A stretch of DNA of 64,000 bases, taken from Dermanyssus gallinae. Lineage: Eukaryota; Arthropoda; Arachnida; Mesostigmata; Dermanyssidae. Made by a program: the position numbers and the translations under genes. This document shows positions 26,678 to 37,083 of this stretch, one piece after another. How positions within the stretch are numbered: the stretch's first letter is position 1; the number at the start of each line of letters is the position of its first letter. A model generated the notes under the pieces. The model was not told the DNA's origin, ran no database searches, and worked only from the letters and a program-made list of their open reading frames with translations. The stretch spans positions 186,001 through 250,000 of the forward strand of contig QVRM01002473.1 of the NCBI GenBank assembly GCA_003439945.1, in the 5' to 3' direction.

Positions 26678-29600
26678 CCAGTTCTTCTTACCGATAACAT
26701 TAATTTGTGAACAATGTATAAACCTACCTTAGGTTAACAAACGCATAACAATAAAACTAACAATACTCAGTGGTTATACTTGTATGCGCTCAAAAAGACG
26801 TTGCACATTTGCACGTACAAAGCTGCTACTGATGCGACGTCTCAGACAAAAAATACGTGGACACACATTCATGTAATAAGTGTCATTGTCGTTGTTGTCG
26901 TTGTTGTTGTGTCGTTTTTGTCTTGCAGACTACAAACCGGACAATATATTGCTCTGGTTAAAATTACTTCGACTCGATGAGTACGCGCCGGCACTGGCCG
27001 CGCAAGGCTACACGAGTATCGACAAACTTGTGGCCGAGTTGGCGTGGGAGGACCTCGAAGAAATTGGCATCCTCAAGCTAGGTTCGTATTGATCGTTCGT
27101 CGTTTTTGTATACGCTGCAGTGGCAGCTAGCTGTATGTAGTCTGCTGCTGCTATGGCAAACCAGCAGTGGCGGTTAAAGCTCAGCGGAGTCGAGGGTGAC
27201 CATTCCCCATCGTTCTCATTTCCACGGCCTGCCAAGACCCGAGTCATGAACCCAAAACAGCAACAGCAGCAGCAGCAATAACGGACACTCGCTACCGAAG
27301 TCGCAGGCTGCAGAAAAGAAAGGTTGCTGCTGGTTGCAAAAAGGTACATAGACAGACAATTGCATTCTGAAGATGAAGACGAAGACCATTGCAACAGAAG
27401 AAGAAGAAGAAGAAGGCATTCGTCTGGATATCTACGTTCTTTTCTCTCTCGCACACACACACACACTCTCTCTTTCTCTCTCGTTCTCTTTGATGTCCAT
27501 GAGCGAGTACTATTGAGAATATCGATTACATACGGGTTTTGTAAGTGATGTATCATTGTGTTATATGCTGGGAAGTGTACACTAATCGAAGTTGTTCCAG
27601 TAGTAGTTGTTGTGACGTAGCTGTTGCCAGACCTGTATTATTCGGATCCTATGTTGTTCACCAATTTTTGCTAGTAGTATAGGTCGAAAGATTGGTCGTT
27701 AATATAGTAGTCTAAGATCTGTACTGTTATAGTAGCAATAGGAATGCAAAACAGCAACCTAAGACGAAGATACTCTGGGATCGACCTGTCTCTCTCTCTC
27801 TATCTAGCTATGTATATCTCTATGTATCTATGAGATCGACGGATGGCTGGCTTAGCAGGTCACTACTGATAAAAAGACAGATTAGATATAGTTGCGTTGG
27901 TCTTGATATATCTGGTAACTTACTTGAGTGCTCGCTCGCGTGTGACATTGCGATTGTCATTTTATTGTTCTCTACTAGGTCACCAGAAAAAGTTAATGCT
28001 GGCCATAAAGAAGGTCAAGGGCCAGAAAGGACTCTACAGCAGCTTTCCATCAGCAACCAGTGGTGGAGGCGTCGCATCACCACTCGCAACAATCAACAAC
28101 AATAACAACAACAACAATAGCATCAATAGCAACAACAACAACAATAACAACATTCATTCGAACCACCCGATCACGGTCACACGTCATCCGAGCCTTGACA
28201 TGGGTAATCCTCATGCCAGGCCCATTACCGTCCGTAAGTAAGGTCTTCTGTAAGCTTACAATCATCATTATTTTAACCGTTAAGTAATTTGTAAGTATAA
28301 ACGCAATTTAACTGTGGCATTCGCTGTATATGACATTACATTCATAATGGCGCTGCTTGGACAGACAAAACGGTAGGAACGCACAGGTCGTATACAATAA
28401 ATAGACTTTCTTCTACCATACGACGGCCAAAACTCTCCATTGAGCCGTTTCAATATTCACTTTTGCCTCTATGGGTGCAAACTACATGAGTATGTTGTTG
28501 TATTTTTATTTTTGGATACGTTTCAATTTTTATATATCGTGTTTTATCCGGTTGTCTTTTATGCGTTCATATGTATTTAGGACCCTGGAGAGAGTGGGGG
28601 GGGGGGGGAATTCCAGAAACTCTATTTGCAGTTGTACTCCATATACGTCCGTGGAATGTGATGGCATTATGCAGTGTCGAGTGTGGTAAATGACCACTAA
28701 ACCTCCATCCCCCAACCCCCAGTGTATGCATTCCCTGTGAGTATTAGAGTTGACTGAGGCAGAGAAAGGAGACGAATAGCAAGATGTACCATCGCGTTCA
28801 CTAGGCTAGCAGAACCTAGACCATCAAACGCGTCTGATGACTTCGTCACTTCACATGCCTATACCACTTCATCCATCGTACAAACAGCCGCGCACACTAA
28901 CATCGACATACATACTAACGTAGGGCTTGCTTTTCGAGCAGTGCTAACCGCCCGTGTGTGTGCTAACCGCCCTGGATGGATATTACGCCACTTATATTGG
29001 CAGGCCTCGAATGACGTTGTCACTAGCTGGAACGCGACGAAAGAGTGGAGGGGGAGAGAATAAAAGTAAATGAATGCCACACTACTTCAGATCGACGAAG
29101 GGTTTCTTCATGGCTACTTCATGGGTCATCTTGTGGCCTTGAAAGAGATTGAGGTGTAATGGCTTGTCTGAGCCCTCATATTCGCCTCGAGCCGTCCGGT
29201 CGCCAGCCTCCTTTCTCTATCTATTTACTGTCTGCCCCCGGCTGAATTTGGGACGATGGGAAAACGGAGAGAATGCGTTATTCGTTCACTCACTTCATGA
29301 TAGGTGCCGCCGACATGGCACAAATAGAACCCGCGTGAATGGAGTTTCGAACTCGGACTACGCGACAAAAGCCTTTTAAAAAGGCGTTTGTTGCGTTCTT
29401 CTCGCACGACAGGAAACAACGAGAAAATGAAAGTAACAGACTTCTATATGAGCTGGGCCATAGTAGGAAACTAGTTTTCAAACTAACCAATATTCCTAAA
29501 ACTGAGGATAGCCGTGTGTCGAGTGCGAGTACGGTTGTGGGGTGGTGGTTGTTGTTATTCCTGTAGGTGTTGACGAAACGATTATTTTACTGGTGCGCGT

Positions 29601-31058
29601 TTTCAGCGGTTCCGCCTAACCAGTATGAGGCGCTTAACCAGCCCGGCCGAATGGCGAGCTTTCTGAACAACCGGGCCGGAGCCCTTCGAACGGTCGGCTC
29701 TGGAAGTGACCTTCAGCGGATGGACAATGAAGACCAGCACCTTTATATGGCTCTCGAGATAAATAATCACAAGGGTCAGCGCGCAACGGGACGATCCCTC
29801 GAGTCTCTTCAGAATGACATGTACACCTATCAACAGTGAGTCTCATGCATGAAGCCCATAAAAGCAATTTGCTTTGATTTACTATAATTACTGCTATCTA
29901 ATAATAAAAAAAGCATTTTGTGTAACACTATTCTGCAACACTTACCAATGTACGCTAGATTCAAATTTTCAAGGGGCTCGCTGGTTGATGAAAATGATGA
30001 GAGCAGTACATAAGGTCCACATTATAGAATAAAGGAACACAAGAAGTTCTAAGGACAATGATCGGCAGTTGCACTTTATTGCTAGTCTATTGAAGAATCG
30101 GATTAAACGTTAGCGAGCGTTGCCCGTTTCATCCCCAAAGGCCGTTAACGGGGCGAGCGGAACAACTTCTGTGGTAGTTGGTTCGTGGTTCGAATGATGC
30201 AGGAGGATGCGTTTAATTAGCCGACGAGTTAGCCGAGAGGCTTTTGCACCACTAACCTTCTGGTGGTGTCTTCGCTGGCTCGTGGTAGGCAAGAGGTCAA
30301 CGGCGGCTGTGGGTGGAGGCAGAAACAGTTCGAACACCAGATGAGTGCCGGCTCGTATGAGCCGATGGAGGGAACGGCGACGCTAAACCGACCCCGGGGC
30401 CTCGTCAAACCGCGGCCGGTCGCCAAGGTTACCGGCACCTCGACCACGTCGCTTCGAGACGCCCTCAACGACGACGGCGGTGGTGGCGGGGGAGGCGATA
30501 ATAGGATCACGAGCGAAAACACGCTAGGCAAGGACCTCGGGGGCGCTGCTGTACCGGCCCCGCTAAAGCCGCCGGCCAGCAGCGTCTCGTCGCAGGCCGT
30601 CGGCACGCCTTCTGGCGGCGGCCTTGCGTCGGGCACGATGTCGAAGCGCATCCTCGGCCCGCTTCCGCCGGCGAAGCCGCCCCTCGGCGCAGGGGGCGTC
30701 GTCGTGGTGGGCGCAGCCGGACCGACCGGCGACAGCCTTGCCGACACCGCGTTTGCTACGTGCGTCCAATCGCTGACGTCACGCTTTACGCTGGCCACGC
30801 TCGGTGGTGATCGGGAGGATAAGGACGACGCTCTTCCGGCGGTGCCGCCGCCCATGAACGCGACGCTGAGGAGCATCTCCGAGATCAGCCAGATCACCGC
30901 CCAGCAATCACAGCAGCAGCAGCAGCAGCAGGCACAAGCGCACAACCACCACCACCACCACCATCATCATCACCTCCAGAATGCCGTAGGATCGCCGCCG
31001 TCGGGTAAACCGTCGCATCGAGGCACCGTCGAAGAAATGAACAAGGTGGGTGCGACAT

Positions 31059-31092
<34 letters not shown>

Positions 31093-32101
31093 GACGCTAA
31101 GAACTAAAGATACCTAGCGCGCTAAACTAACTTGTCGAGCTCGGAGCATGTACCGAAAGTATCTGTCTGTAAGTCGGGAGGCTTAGGAACATTGGAAGGT
31201 AAGCCTATGGTCCATGGCGTTAGTAATTTCTGTGGTACATCGGTTACGTGCATTTCATTCTGTGCGATCGTCTTGTCTGGTCATTTGGAGGCCGTGCAAG
31301 AACGGACCAACGCTAGTGACTGGTTCAGGGCTGGTGATGACATTGACTTAATCTTTGCTGCTGCTGCAGCAGCATTAATCATGTAGTAGGCGTCCAACGT
31401 CAAAATCAGTTTACACGCGTAGCTACGACTTTTGTATACATAATATGCGTAACATGACGTTCTGTGCTTAGTCGTTGGCAATATTACTGCGTTTGCATTG
31501 TGTTATGCTTGTTATGGCTGGCCTGTTTAAGAACTACGATTCGAAGATCGACAACTGCAATGTCGACTGATACCGCAGTCGACCGCCCAGTGATCGGCTT
31601 TGATCGCTCCATCGATTCATAGTGTGAAATGTAAAATCATTCATACGCGTGACTCTAGTTGAAGTTAAAGTAGTAGTTGTTGTTGTTTTAGTAGCAGTAG
31701 TATTAGTAGCAGTAGTATTAGTAGCTATAGTAGTAGTTATCGAGCATTCGTCTGCGCGTCACGATCGGAGGAGACGCATAGGGAGACGCGCGGTTCGAGC
31801 TCCACCGTTGCACATTTGTATTTATGGGGGTTCGTCTATGAAGCAATGCGAATTGCAGTCCCGTGGACGTTAATCTTGGCTGAGTGTCAGCCCGGAAAGT
31901 TTAAAAGTTTTACCTATAGACGTATTTGTAGTAGTAGCAGTGTCGAGCCCGGTGGTGTGGTATAAAATATAAGTTATAATCATATTTTATATTTGGTGCA
32001 TTTGCGTGCGCCTTGCGATCGAAAGAAACACGGGTTTGATCCACACCGGTGCACATTTGTAATGTCATTGAGGGCCGTCTTATGAAGCAATGCGAGAGCG
32101 G

Positions 32102-32142
<41 letters not shown>

Positions 32143-32345
32143 TTTGTTTTTTTTTACGATTTCCCTTAAGGCAATTGCCCGTGTACGGATTTTTCATGTC
32201 ATGGCTAAGTTTACTCCACTCCGGCATTTACCTTGTCTAAATTGGAAACCATGCAAACCAATTTAAGAGTGGCCGGTCTGGGTCTCGAACCCAGTCCTCC
32301 CGAATGCAAGGCAAAGGCTTTGCCACTAAGCCACTTTGCTCGGTA

Positions 32346-32417
<72 letters not shown>

Positions 32418-33379
32418 CGTTAAATTTGGCTGAGAGTCAGCCCCAAAAAGTTACTTTTTTAGCAGTAACAGTAGTAGTAGTTGCAATGCAGCCGCAGCAA
32501 CCGTAGTTGTAGTCATCCAATTAGTGGTACGGTTCGTGTCCTCCGATCAAACTCTACAGGTCATCATCATAGGCAAGCTAGGGCAAAATCCAGTAAGGGG
32601 GCGAAGGCGAAGATTCTACCCTTCAGGTTCCTCGGGTGCTGGATCGGCCGGCCGGCCGCTACTGCTGCTGCTAGCCGCTGCCGACGCAAAGGCCTTAGTC
32701 CCTGCCAGGCCTTCCCTGCCTGCCACTGTGAGAAGATATATGAGTGGCCGGCTGCCTGTGTGCGCTGGCGGCGGCGGCGGCCCGATCGTCCGCTTCTCCG
32801 TTCGTCCGTCGGACAGTGGTTGTAGTGGTCCCGGCCTGTTTGTCTGGGACTCGTCTTTGCGTCTTGGCGTTTTGCCTAGCACACTAATACCCGACCGTCT
32901 TCTGATATCTGGCATTACTCCTTTATTAGCCTCCGTCGTACCTGCATCGGCTACGGCGGTGGCAGTGGCAGAAGCAGCAGCAGGAGCTAGCGAGTAGTTC
33001 TTGTCTAGTCTGGATAGCGATAGTAGCGCCCTTCCCGCCTTCATTCCTCGTTGTGCCCTTTTGTACCCCAGCTCCCCGCCCCGCCTCCGTATGGCCTATG
33101 CCAGCCTCTTGACGAAGACCTCAAATGGGACGTCGGACGTCATCCCAACCGCCCAGTAGTACAGCATAATCTAATCTGCAAGCCTGCTTCTTCTGCCACT
33201 GTTTCTGGTGCTGCTGCTGCAAAAGCAAGCACCCTTCCGATGCCGAACGCCGATGTTGTTGTCGTCGTCGTTGTTGCTGCTGCTGCTGTTACTGACCCTT
33301 CGTTACGCCTGATCCGAGCTATCAGCTTTGCAATATTCACTGTTTGGTTATTTGCCTCTATTGCTACTTACGAATCGTT

Positions 33380-33410
<31 letters not shown>

Positions 33411-33682
33411 GCTCCGCGTATATTCGTGTTGTTTTGATAGATTGTTGTTTAGATAGACAACTACACACCGTAGTATGTATGTCTGCCGGTAAAGCTTGAG
33501 CTGTAGATGAGCTCTAGATGTTTCGCTCGTTCGTACGATTAGTTTTTTTACGTTAACGATGTGCCTATGCTTCTATGCCGATCATCTATTAGGCGTTTGA
33601 CTACGTGCTGTTAAATATTGTGTTGCCCAGGGGGTTCAATGTGCGCCGTGGCCTTGATCAAATCTAAGTATGTTTGTGGTAA

Positions 33683-33716
<34 letters not shown>

Positions 33717-36124
33717 CTCTTTACCTCAAGAATTAAGTTTTTGTATTTTTATTGAAACGACGTATTAAAATATATTACATTTGAGGCTACGTTTTACACC
33801 TATTACGCACAGAGTTACTCAATCGCGCATCGACGCATAGAAAACCTACTTTAGCGTGTACCTAAGAACTGCGAAGACCGGTAAGGCGCCTTCCGCATAT
33901 TGCAACAGGTTCTCTGAAAAAGCAGCAACTAGATACTGGATCGACCTTACACTCAAACATCTCTGTTTTACCAATATCTTTCTATACAAAATATTCATTT
34001 TTTAATAAGACGGCCTTTTTAGTGTATGACAATTTGCGAGGAACGCGATCGGCTTCGGTGATCCACAGTATACTTTATTATAAAAGAACACACATTAACA
34101 ATTAACAATTGATACCTATTTGGTGACGATCCACCGCTATAAATGACAGTTATGGGTGCGTATATGTTGAAGTTGTCCCGGACAGTTCTTTACACATACA
34201 TATTGTTTATTTCGCAATAACTTTACATTTCAAAAAGTTCGTTATAATAACTTTGCATTTCGACAGTTCTTTATTATACCCATGAGCGGCAGGTTTACTT
34301 TAGAGGTTGGGGCAAAAACGTTTTGACCTAGTGAAAGACAGGCTTTATTAAACGAGATGGATTTCGCCTCTGTGTGTGAGGAACGGTATGCGATTATACC
34401 GAAAACCAGCTGTGTGACAGAGGCTCCCAAGCGCTGGTTGTAGGACATCGGGAAAGCTCTACTCAACGCGGTGATCACCCCTATGCAATTCATTCATTCA
34501 TTGCATTTATGTCAACACAATTAGCTATAGCCAAACGTAAAAGCGAGTGATCACGAACATGCTAGGGGTGGTATATCTTTCTTTCGTTCTGCGCGTTCCA
34601 GAAGACGGGTTAAACAAAGGGTGAAACGATACCAGCTTATTTACAAACTGCCGACCACTGTAGGGTTAAATGTGATATACAACTGCAGCAGCGCTGATCG
34701 TCTCCACTGATCGGTCAGAGCCTGACGAGCCGAGTCCATCAGTGGCGACCGTACTTCTGCGTGGACTTTGTTCTTTCTGTGTCGTCTCTTCTCATAACTC
34801 GAATGTATGCGTTTGTTTCGTGTACGCATTCCAGGCGAATATGGCAGCAATGGCAGGAGCCCAATACCAGACAGCCGATTGCGGCAACGCTCTCATTATC
34901 GGCACTACGAAGGACCCTCCCTCGCCTCCACAGAAAGACTACCCAGCAACTCCAACAAGCCACGAGCCTCAGCAAACGTCATCGTCTCTAGCGTCGTCTG
35001 CCGTGGTTACAGAACGAGATGGTAATAGTAGTAGTGGCAGCTGCAGCAGCAGCAGCAACAACAACAATAATCATAACAACATCAACAACAACAACCGAGG
35101 CGCTTTACCTAACTGCTCCTCCGTCCAGCAACATGGTCAACAACAGCAACAACAACAACAGCCACAGCAACTGCCCTCGCCGTCACCTTCCATTGTGGCG
35201 ATCGGTGGCCAAGTAAAGCGGCAAGATTCGAGTTCGAGTCTAACCAGCGACTGCGGCATTCCGTTTGCCAACGAGAATGTGGGCACAATCAAGCAGAAGC
35301 CTCCGCCTCATCCTCCGACGCCCGACTACGAGCCCCAGCAGCAGCAGCAGCAGCAGCAACAACAACAACAACAACTGCATTTGCTGTCGCCGAGTCAACC
35401 AACGGGCGGTCACCCAGCATCGCCCCCCAGTCCCGCTGTTGCGCCTTCGCACCAGCAGAACAGTCATCACCATCAGCAGCAACAGCATTTTCAACAACAA
35501 CAACAGCAACAACAGCAACAACAACAACACCAGCAGCAGCATCAGCAAGGCTCAGCTTCATTCGACATGTGCAGCACGCTACCGCGGCGGACCAAAACGC
35601 CGTCATCACTAACGCCGTCTTCATCGGAGCTTCAAGGTTCGGTTGGTGCTCTCGTATTGTCAAACAGCAACAACAACAACAACAACAGCTGTAGCAGCAG
35701 CAGCAGCAACAACAGCAACAGCTGCAGCAGCAGCAGCAAACAGAAGAGCTTTGCCGACTCACCGCTACTGCGCCGTAGCCAGTCGGCGCGCAGCCGCGAG
35801 CTGGCTCTGCCCGCCGAACTGACACCCCCACCGCCACCTGCACCTCATCCGCCGTTACCCCCACTACCGCCGATCCGGGGAGCCGTTTCGGGCGGAAGTA
35901 CCATCAGCAATACCAACACGCTCAACACTGGATCAAGCGGCGGCGGCAGCAACAGCAACTGCAGCAGCAGCAGCAGTAACAATAGCAACACCTCTTCCTC
36001 ATCCACCTGCGCCCCTGGCGCTGTCCTATCCGCCCCGCATAAGGTGGCCGTCATTGACGACATCGAGCATATGTTGGCCAGCCTTACGGATCAGTTAGAT
36101 GCAATGCTAGATCATACAGCCTAG
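22451..36124 (+). CDS. ckn: Caskin-type scaffold protein, 3' portion of gene (six exons)
   Basis: Join of 22451-22652, 26929-27081, 27979-28233, 29607-29835, 30289-31045 and 34835-36124: 2886 bases, 961 residues plus stop, no phase conflict at any of the five junctions. Order of parts: SAM domain 1 (residues about 1-67), SAM domain 2 (about 68-142), a low-complexity Asn/Ser/Gly/Pro/Gln/His-rich tail, a proline block (TPPPPPAPHPPLPPLPP) and a C-terminal acidic motif DDIEHMLASLTDQLDAML. Tandem SAMs followed by a long disordered tail and this C-terminal motif are diagnostic of Caskin. In the family the tandem SAMs polymerise, mammalian Caskin binds CASK at synapses, and fly Caskin acts with the receptor phosphatase Lar in axon guidance. 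N-terminal ankyrin/SH3 exons, if present, are not seen. The true start is upstream; the first exon here opens in phase 0. Exon borders are inferred from splice consensus and reading frame only. Confidence 0.88.
23045..23104 (+). repeat. Short TA-flanked repeat module, copy 2
   Basis: Same module as at 17,785-17,850. In this copy ATTGTGAGTGATT and AATCATCACAAT can pair around an AATA loop with one bulged base, so the module contains a 12-bp stem-loop. (TA)n lies on both sides. Confidence 0.6.
24865..25165 (-). mobile_element. Internally deleted mariner transposase remnant
   Basis: On the minus strand, with frame changes, the sequence gives EFRSVLLYEFLK, then INEETCQKWFAKFGGK, then ATIVRTLKKLGITCKFYKWVP, then TCNETWVFYENVSRQNF. 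These match in order the mariner N-terminal helix-turn-helix, the WF..F region before the second helix-turn-helix, the '.IVRHLK..GK....KWVP' segment, and the first catalytic block (usually CDE.W). The segment carrying 'D.PRSGRP' is missing, the first catalytic Asp reads Asn, and the second half of the catalytic domain is absent. It is a dead fragment in a Caskin intron. Confidence 0.7.
26929..27081 (+). CDS. ckn: Caskin exon: SAM domain 2, first part
   Basis: The acceptor is GTTTTTGTCTTGCAG and the donor is G|GTTCGT at 27,082. The exon begins in phase 1, completing GAC (Asp) with the last base of the previous exon, and ends in phase 1. It encodes PDNILLWLKLLRLDEYAPAL, the QGYTSIDKL turn and WEDLEEIGI, the hallmark helices of a second SAM. 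The last helix is in the next exon. Placement only a residue or two after SAM1 reproduces the head-to-tail SAM pair of Caskins. Confidence 0.92.
27082..27978 (+). other. Caskin intron within SAM2
   Basis: No gene in it. It contains CAG and GAA triplets (27,258-27,280, 27,395-27,415), CA/TC dinucleotide runs near 27,450-27,490 and TCTC/ATCT repeats near 27,790-27,830. Confidence 0.6.
27979..28233 (+). CDS. ckn: Caskin exon: end of SAM2 and Asn-rich linker
   Basis: The acceptor is TTCTCTACTAG and the donor is GTAAGT at 28,234. The exon begins in phase 1 (completing Gly) with GHQKKLMLAIKKVKG, the final SAM helix, then a Ser/Gly stretch and two Asn runs encoded by AAC/AAT repeats, then HPITVTRHPSLDMGNPHARP. 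It ends in phase 1. The Asn runs are a lineage-specific expansion within the post-SAM linker. Confidence 0.88.
28234..29606 (+). other. Caskin intron
   Basis: About 1.4 kb with no recognised feature except a G12 homopolymer near 28,597-28,608. Confidence 0.6.
29607..29835 (+). CDS. ckn: Caskin exon: post-SAM tail
   Basis: The acceptor is GCGTTTTCAG and the donor is GTGAGT at 29,836. Phase 1 in, phase 2 out. It encodes VPPNQYEALNQPGRMASFLN, then a Ser/Gly/Asp stretch, then LYMALEINNHKGQ and SLESLQNDMYTYQ. No known fold; moderate complexity and balanced codon use fit a real coding exon. Reading through the donor would stop at once (TGA), which supports the splice. Confidence 0.82.
29836..30288 (+). 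other. Caskin intron, short
   Basis: 453 bases with nothing else recognised. The 3' end (..CTGGCTCGTGGTAG) has only a moderate pyrimidine tract, so the exact acceptor is less certain than the others. Confidence 0.55.
30289..31045 (+). CDS. ckn: Caskin exon: Gly/Pro/Ala-rich tail with Gln and His runs
   Basis: The chosen acceptor, GGTAG before 30,289, restores phase 2; the donor is GTGGGT at 31,046 and the exon leaves in phase 0. Content: FEHQMSAGSYEPMEGTATLN, RPRGLVKPRPVAKVTGTSTT, a Gly run, an Ala/Pro/Gly-rich stretch, LTSRFTLATLGGDREDKDDA, ATLRSISEISQITAQQ, then Gln7 and His9 runs, and GTVEEMNK. The GC content is clearly higher than in the introns. It is predicted disordered. Reading past the donor runs straight into a (TA)n array and a stop. 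Confidence 0.82.
31046..31740 (+). other. Caskin intron, first part; no other feature
   Basis: (TA)n at 31,062-31,089 lies just downstream of the donor. A GTA/TAG triplet stretch fills about 31,660-31,735, immediately before the first SINE. No exon recognised. Confidence 0.5.
31740..31935 (+). repeat. tRNA-derived SINE, family A, copy 2
   Basis: B box CGGTTCGAGCTC at about 31,791-31,802, followed by the family body CCACCGTTGCACATTTGTATTTATGGGGGTTCGTCTATGAAGCAATGCGAA, GTCCCGTGGACGTTAATCTTGGCTGAG and AGCCCGGAAAG. It lies in a Caskin intron, preceded by a GTA/TAG triplet stretch. Confidence 0.8.
31940..32103 (+). repeat. SINE family A, copy 3, 5' half
   Basis: Head CCCGGTGGTGTGGT, then a 30-base AT-rich inverted-repeat insert (AAATATAA..TTATATTT), then GGTGCATTTGCGTGCGCCTTGCGATCG, B box GGTTTGATCCA (32,033-32,043) and body to AAGCAATGCGAGAGC. 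It is interrupted by (TA)n; the rest of the same unit resumes at 32,412. Confidence 0.75.
32148..32343 (-). repeat. tRNA-derived SINE, family B, nested in SINE A
   Basis: On the minus strand the sequence begins GAGCAAAGTGGCTTAGTGGC, with a perfect A box TGGCTTAGTGG (complement of 32,323-32,333) and a perfect B box GGTTCGAGACC (complement of 32,281-32,291) in a fully paired T-arm CTGGG/CCCAG. The anticodon stem is mispaired, so it is not a functional tRNA. The 3' body ends in an A-rich tail (T-run at about 32,148-32,157 on plus). The position most like an anticodon reads TGC, suggesting descent from tRNA-Ala. (TA)n arrays border it on both sides. Confidence 0.75.
32344..32411. repeat. (TA)n array
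   Basis: About 68 bases of TA with a single interruption near 32,364. Together with the array at 32,104-32,138 it flanks the family-B SINE. Confidence 0.9.
32412..32462 (+). repeat. SINE family A, copy 3, 3' end
   Basis: GGCGTTAAATTTGGCTGAGAGTCAGCCCCAAAAAG corresponds to the 3' part of the family-A body in copies 1, 2 and 4. It continues the unit broken at 32,103. Confidence 0.7.
32463..34834 (+). other. Caskin last intron, remaining part
   Basis: No exon recognised. It includes a GC-rich stretch with short open frames (32.5-33.3 kb), (TA)n at 33,384-33,410 and 33,686-33,709, and AT-rich sequence to 34.8 kb. The plus-strand frame that leads into the last exon runs back to an ATG at 34,742, but the CATTCCAG acceptor at 34,834 and the match to the incoming phase favour splicing. 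Confidence 0.5.
34835..36124 (+). CDS. ckn: Caskin terminal exon: poly-Gln/Pro tail and C-terminal motif
   Basis: The acceptor is TACGCATTCCAG; the exon enters in phase 0 and ends at TAG 36,122-36,124. It encodes 429 residues: ANMAAMAGAQYQTADCGNAL, DPPSPPQKDYPATPTS, Asn/Ser runs, several Gln runs (35,140-35,180, 35,336-35,378, 35,475-35,550), SFDMCSTLPRRTKTPSSL, SPLLRRSQSARSRELALPAE, the proline block at about 35,824-35,872, Ser/Asn runs, and the conserved ending HKVAVIDDIEHMLASLTDQL DAML. That ending is the Caskin C-terminal signature and anchors the assignment independently of the SAM domains. The Gln runs use mixed CAA/CAG codons. Confidence 0.9.
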   Translation, partial: ANMAAMAGAQYQTADCGNALIIGTTKDPPSPPQKDYPATPTSHEPQQTSSSLASSAVVTERDGNSSSGSCSSSSNNNNNHNNINNNNRGALPNCSSVQQHGQQQQQQQQPQQLPSPSPSIVAIGGQVKRQDSSSSLTSDCGIPFANENVGTIKQKPPPHPPTPDYEPQQQQQQQQQQQQQLHLLSPSQPTGGHPASPPSPAVAPSHQQNSHHHQQQQHFQQQQQQQQQQQQHQQQHQQGSASFDMCSTLPRRTKTPSSLTPSSSELQGSVGALVLSNSNNNNNNSCSSSSSNNSNSCSSSSKQKSFADSPLLRRSQSARSRELALPAELTPPPPPAPHPPLPPLPPIRGAVSGGSTISNTNTLNTGSSGGGSNSNCSSSSSNNSNTSSSSTCAPGAVLSAPHKVAVIDDIEHMLASLTDQLDAMLDHTA

Positions 36125-36770
36125 GCGTGTTGTCTCAAAAAGCGCTCATTCATTCATTCGCGACAAGATACGATTTCATCGCTCATGTCGCTCGTGGCAG
36201 GCAGCCAATAGCGAAACGGTGACCCGCAATTACGGGCCCTGTTACGAACACAGTTAAACAACAAAACAACGCCACCGCGCAGCAGCAGCAGCGGCGGCAG
36301 CAACAAACCACTGAGAAGTTTGCCTCTGACAGAACTAACAGACGCCACAATAGTCGGCAGTAATAATCGCCAATTATCGACAACAACAACAACAACAACA
36401 ATAATAACAACAACAACGACAGCAACAGCAATAAGAATAAGTACAGCGTCGGCAGTAGCAGCAGCAGTCAATTTTCAGTCCCGTGTGAAAAACAGAATAC
36501 AAATAGCTCGCGCGGTACACAAGCTTTCGTTTGACTCCCTCGAAGACCGCGAACGTCGCTCGACCTGCAGATAGGTGTTAGGTGACCGTGACCGATTGGA
36601 TTCTTGCGGACGGTCAACGGTAGCGTTCGGTCTCTGTTTTTGAGCGACCACGCTGAACGAGCACAGTCACCTATTGTCGCCCCCCCTCCCCCCCCTCCTT
36701 CTGACTTGTTATACTGAGATAGTCGGGGGCTACTTCTGCGAATAGCATTGACTGAGTCCCCGTAACGTGA
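36125..36770 (+). other. Probable Caskin 3' UTR and flank
   Basis: A CAG/CAA-rich stretch (36,275-36,300, 36,378-36,465) resembles the terminal exon in base composition and may be 3' UTR. No clear AATAAA was seen close by, so the end of the transcript is undefined. Confidence 0.35.
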
Positions 36771-36870
36771 CGATAGTTTCGAATACCGAAACACTTACGA
36801 TAGTTTCTAATACCGACACACTTACGATAGTTTCTAATACCGACACACTTACGATAGTTTCTAATACCGA
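36770..36870. repeat. 27-bp tandem repeat, about 3.7 copies
   Basis: The unit ACGATAGTTTCTAATACCGA + CACACTT repeats at 36,770, 36,797, 36,824 and 36,851; the first unit has two substitutions and the last is partial. The 27-base period keeps a frame open on the minus strand (repeating GIRNYRKCV), but no gene is supported. Confidence 0.9.
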
Positions 36871-37052
36871 ACGCTTGAACTGCTCGGGTGCTCTTTAGCA
36901 GTGAGTTTTCTTGTCCATCTGTGCATCGTTGACGGGTCATCGCCGTCGTCGTTGACGTCGGTGTGTTTCATTGACGTTGAGCTGCTGTAACAGCCGACGG
37001 CTGTCATGGGGACACTCTCTTAGGTCGTTGAGAGATTTGTTGCGATGATGCG

Positions 37053-37083
<31 letters not shown>

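Larger units (their letters stand above)
22653..26928 (+). other. Caskin intron between SAM1 and SAM2 exons
   Basis: About 4.3 kb with a (TA)n array at 22,968-23,026, the second TA-flanked module at 23,045-23,104, GA and CAA repeats (23,695-23,711, 23,795-23,812, 24,206-24,229), the mariner remnant at 24.87-25.17 kb and more (TA)n at 26,580-26,604 and 26,643-26,676. A minus-strand open frame at 25,641-26,000 (about 119 codons, Lys/Arg-rich) was not recognised. Confidence 0.6.

Noticed and set aside
32250..32343. Functional tRNA-Ala gene on the minus strand
   Set aside because: A and B boxes and T-arm are good, but the anticodon stem is mispaired and a SINE-like 3' body with A-rich tail follows.
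34742..34834. In-frame ATG upstream of the last Caskin exon as an alternative start
   Set aside because: The incoming phase from 31,045 and the CATTCCAG acceptor at 34,834 explain the frame better; an alternative promoter cannot be excluded.
36770..36870. CRISPR-like array
   Set aside because: Contiguous tandem repeat with no spacers, in a eukaryotic genome.
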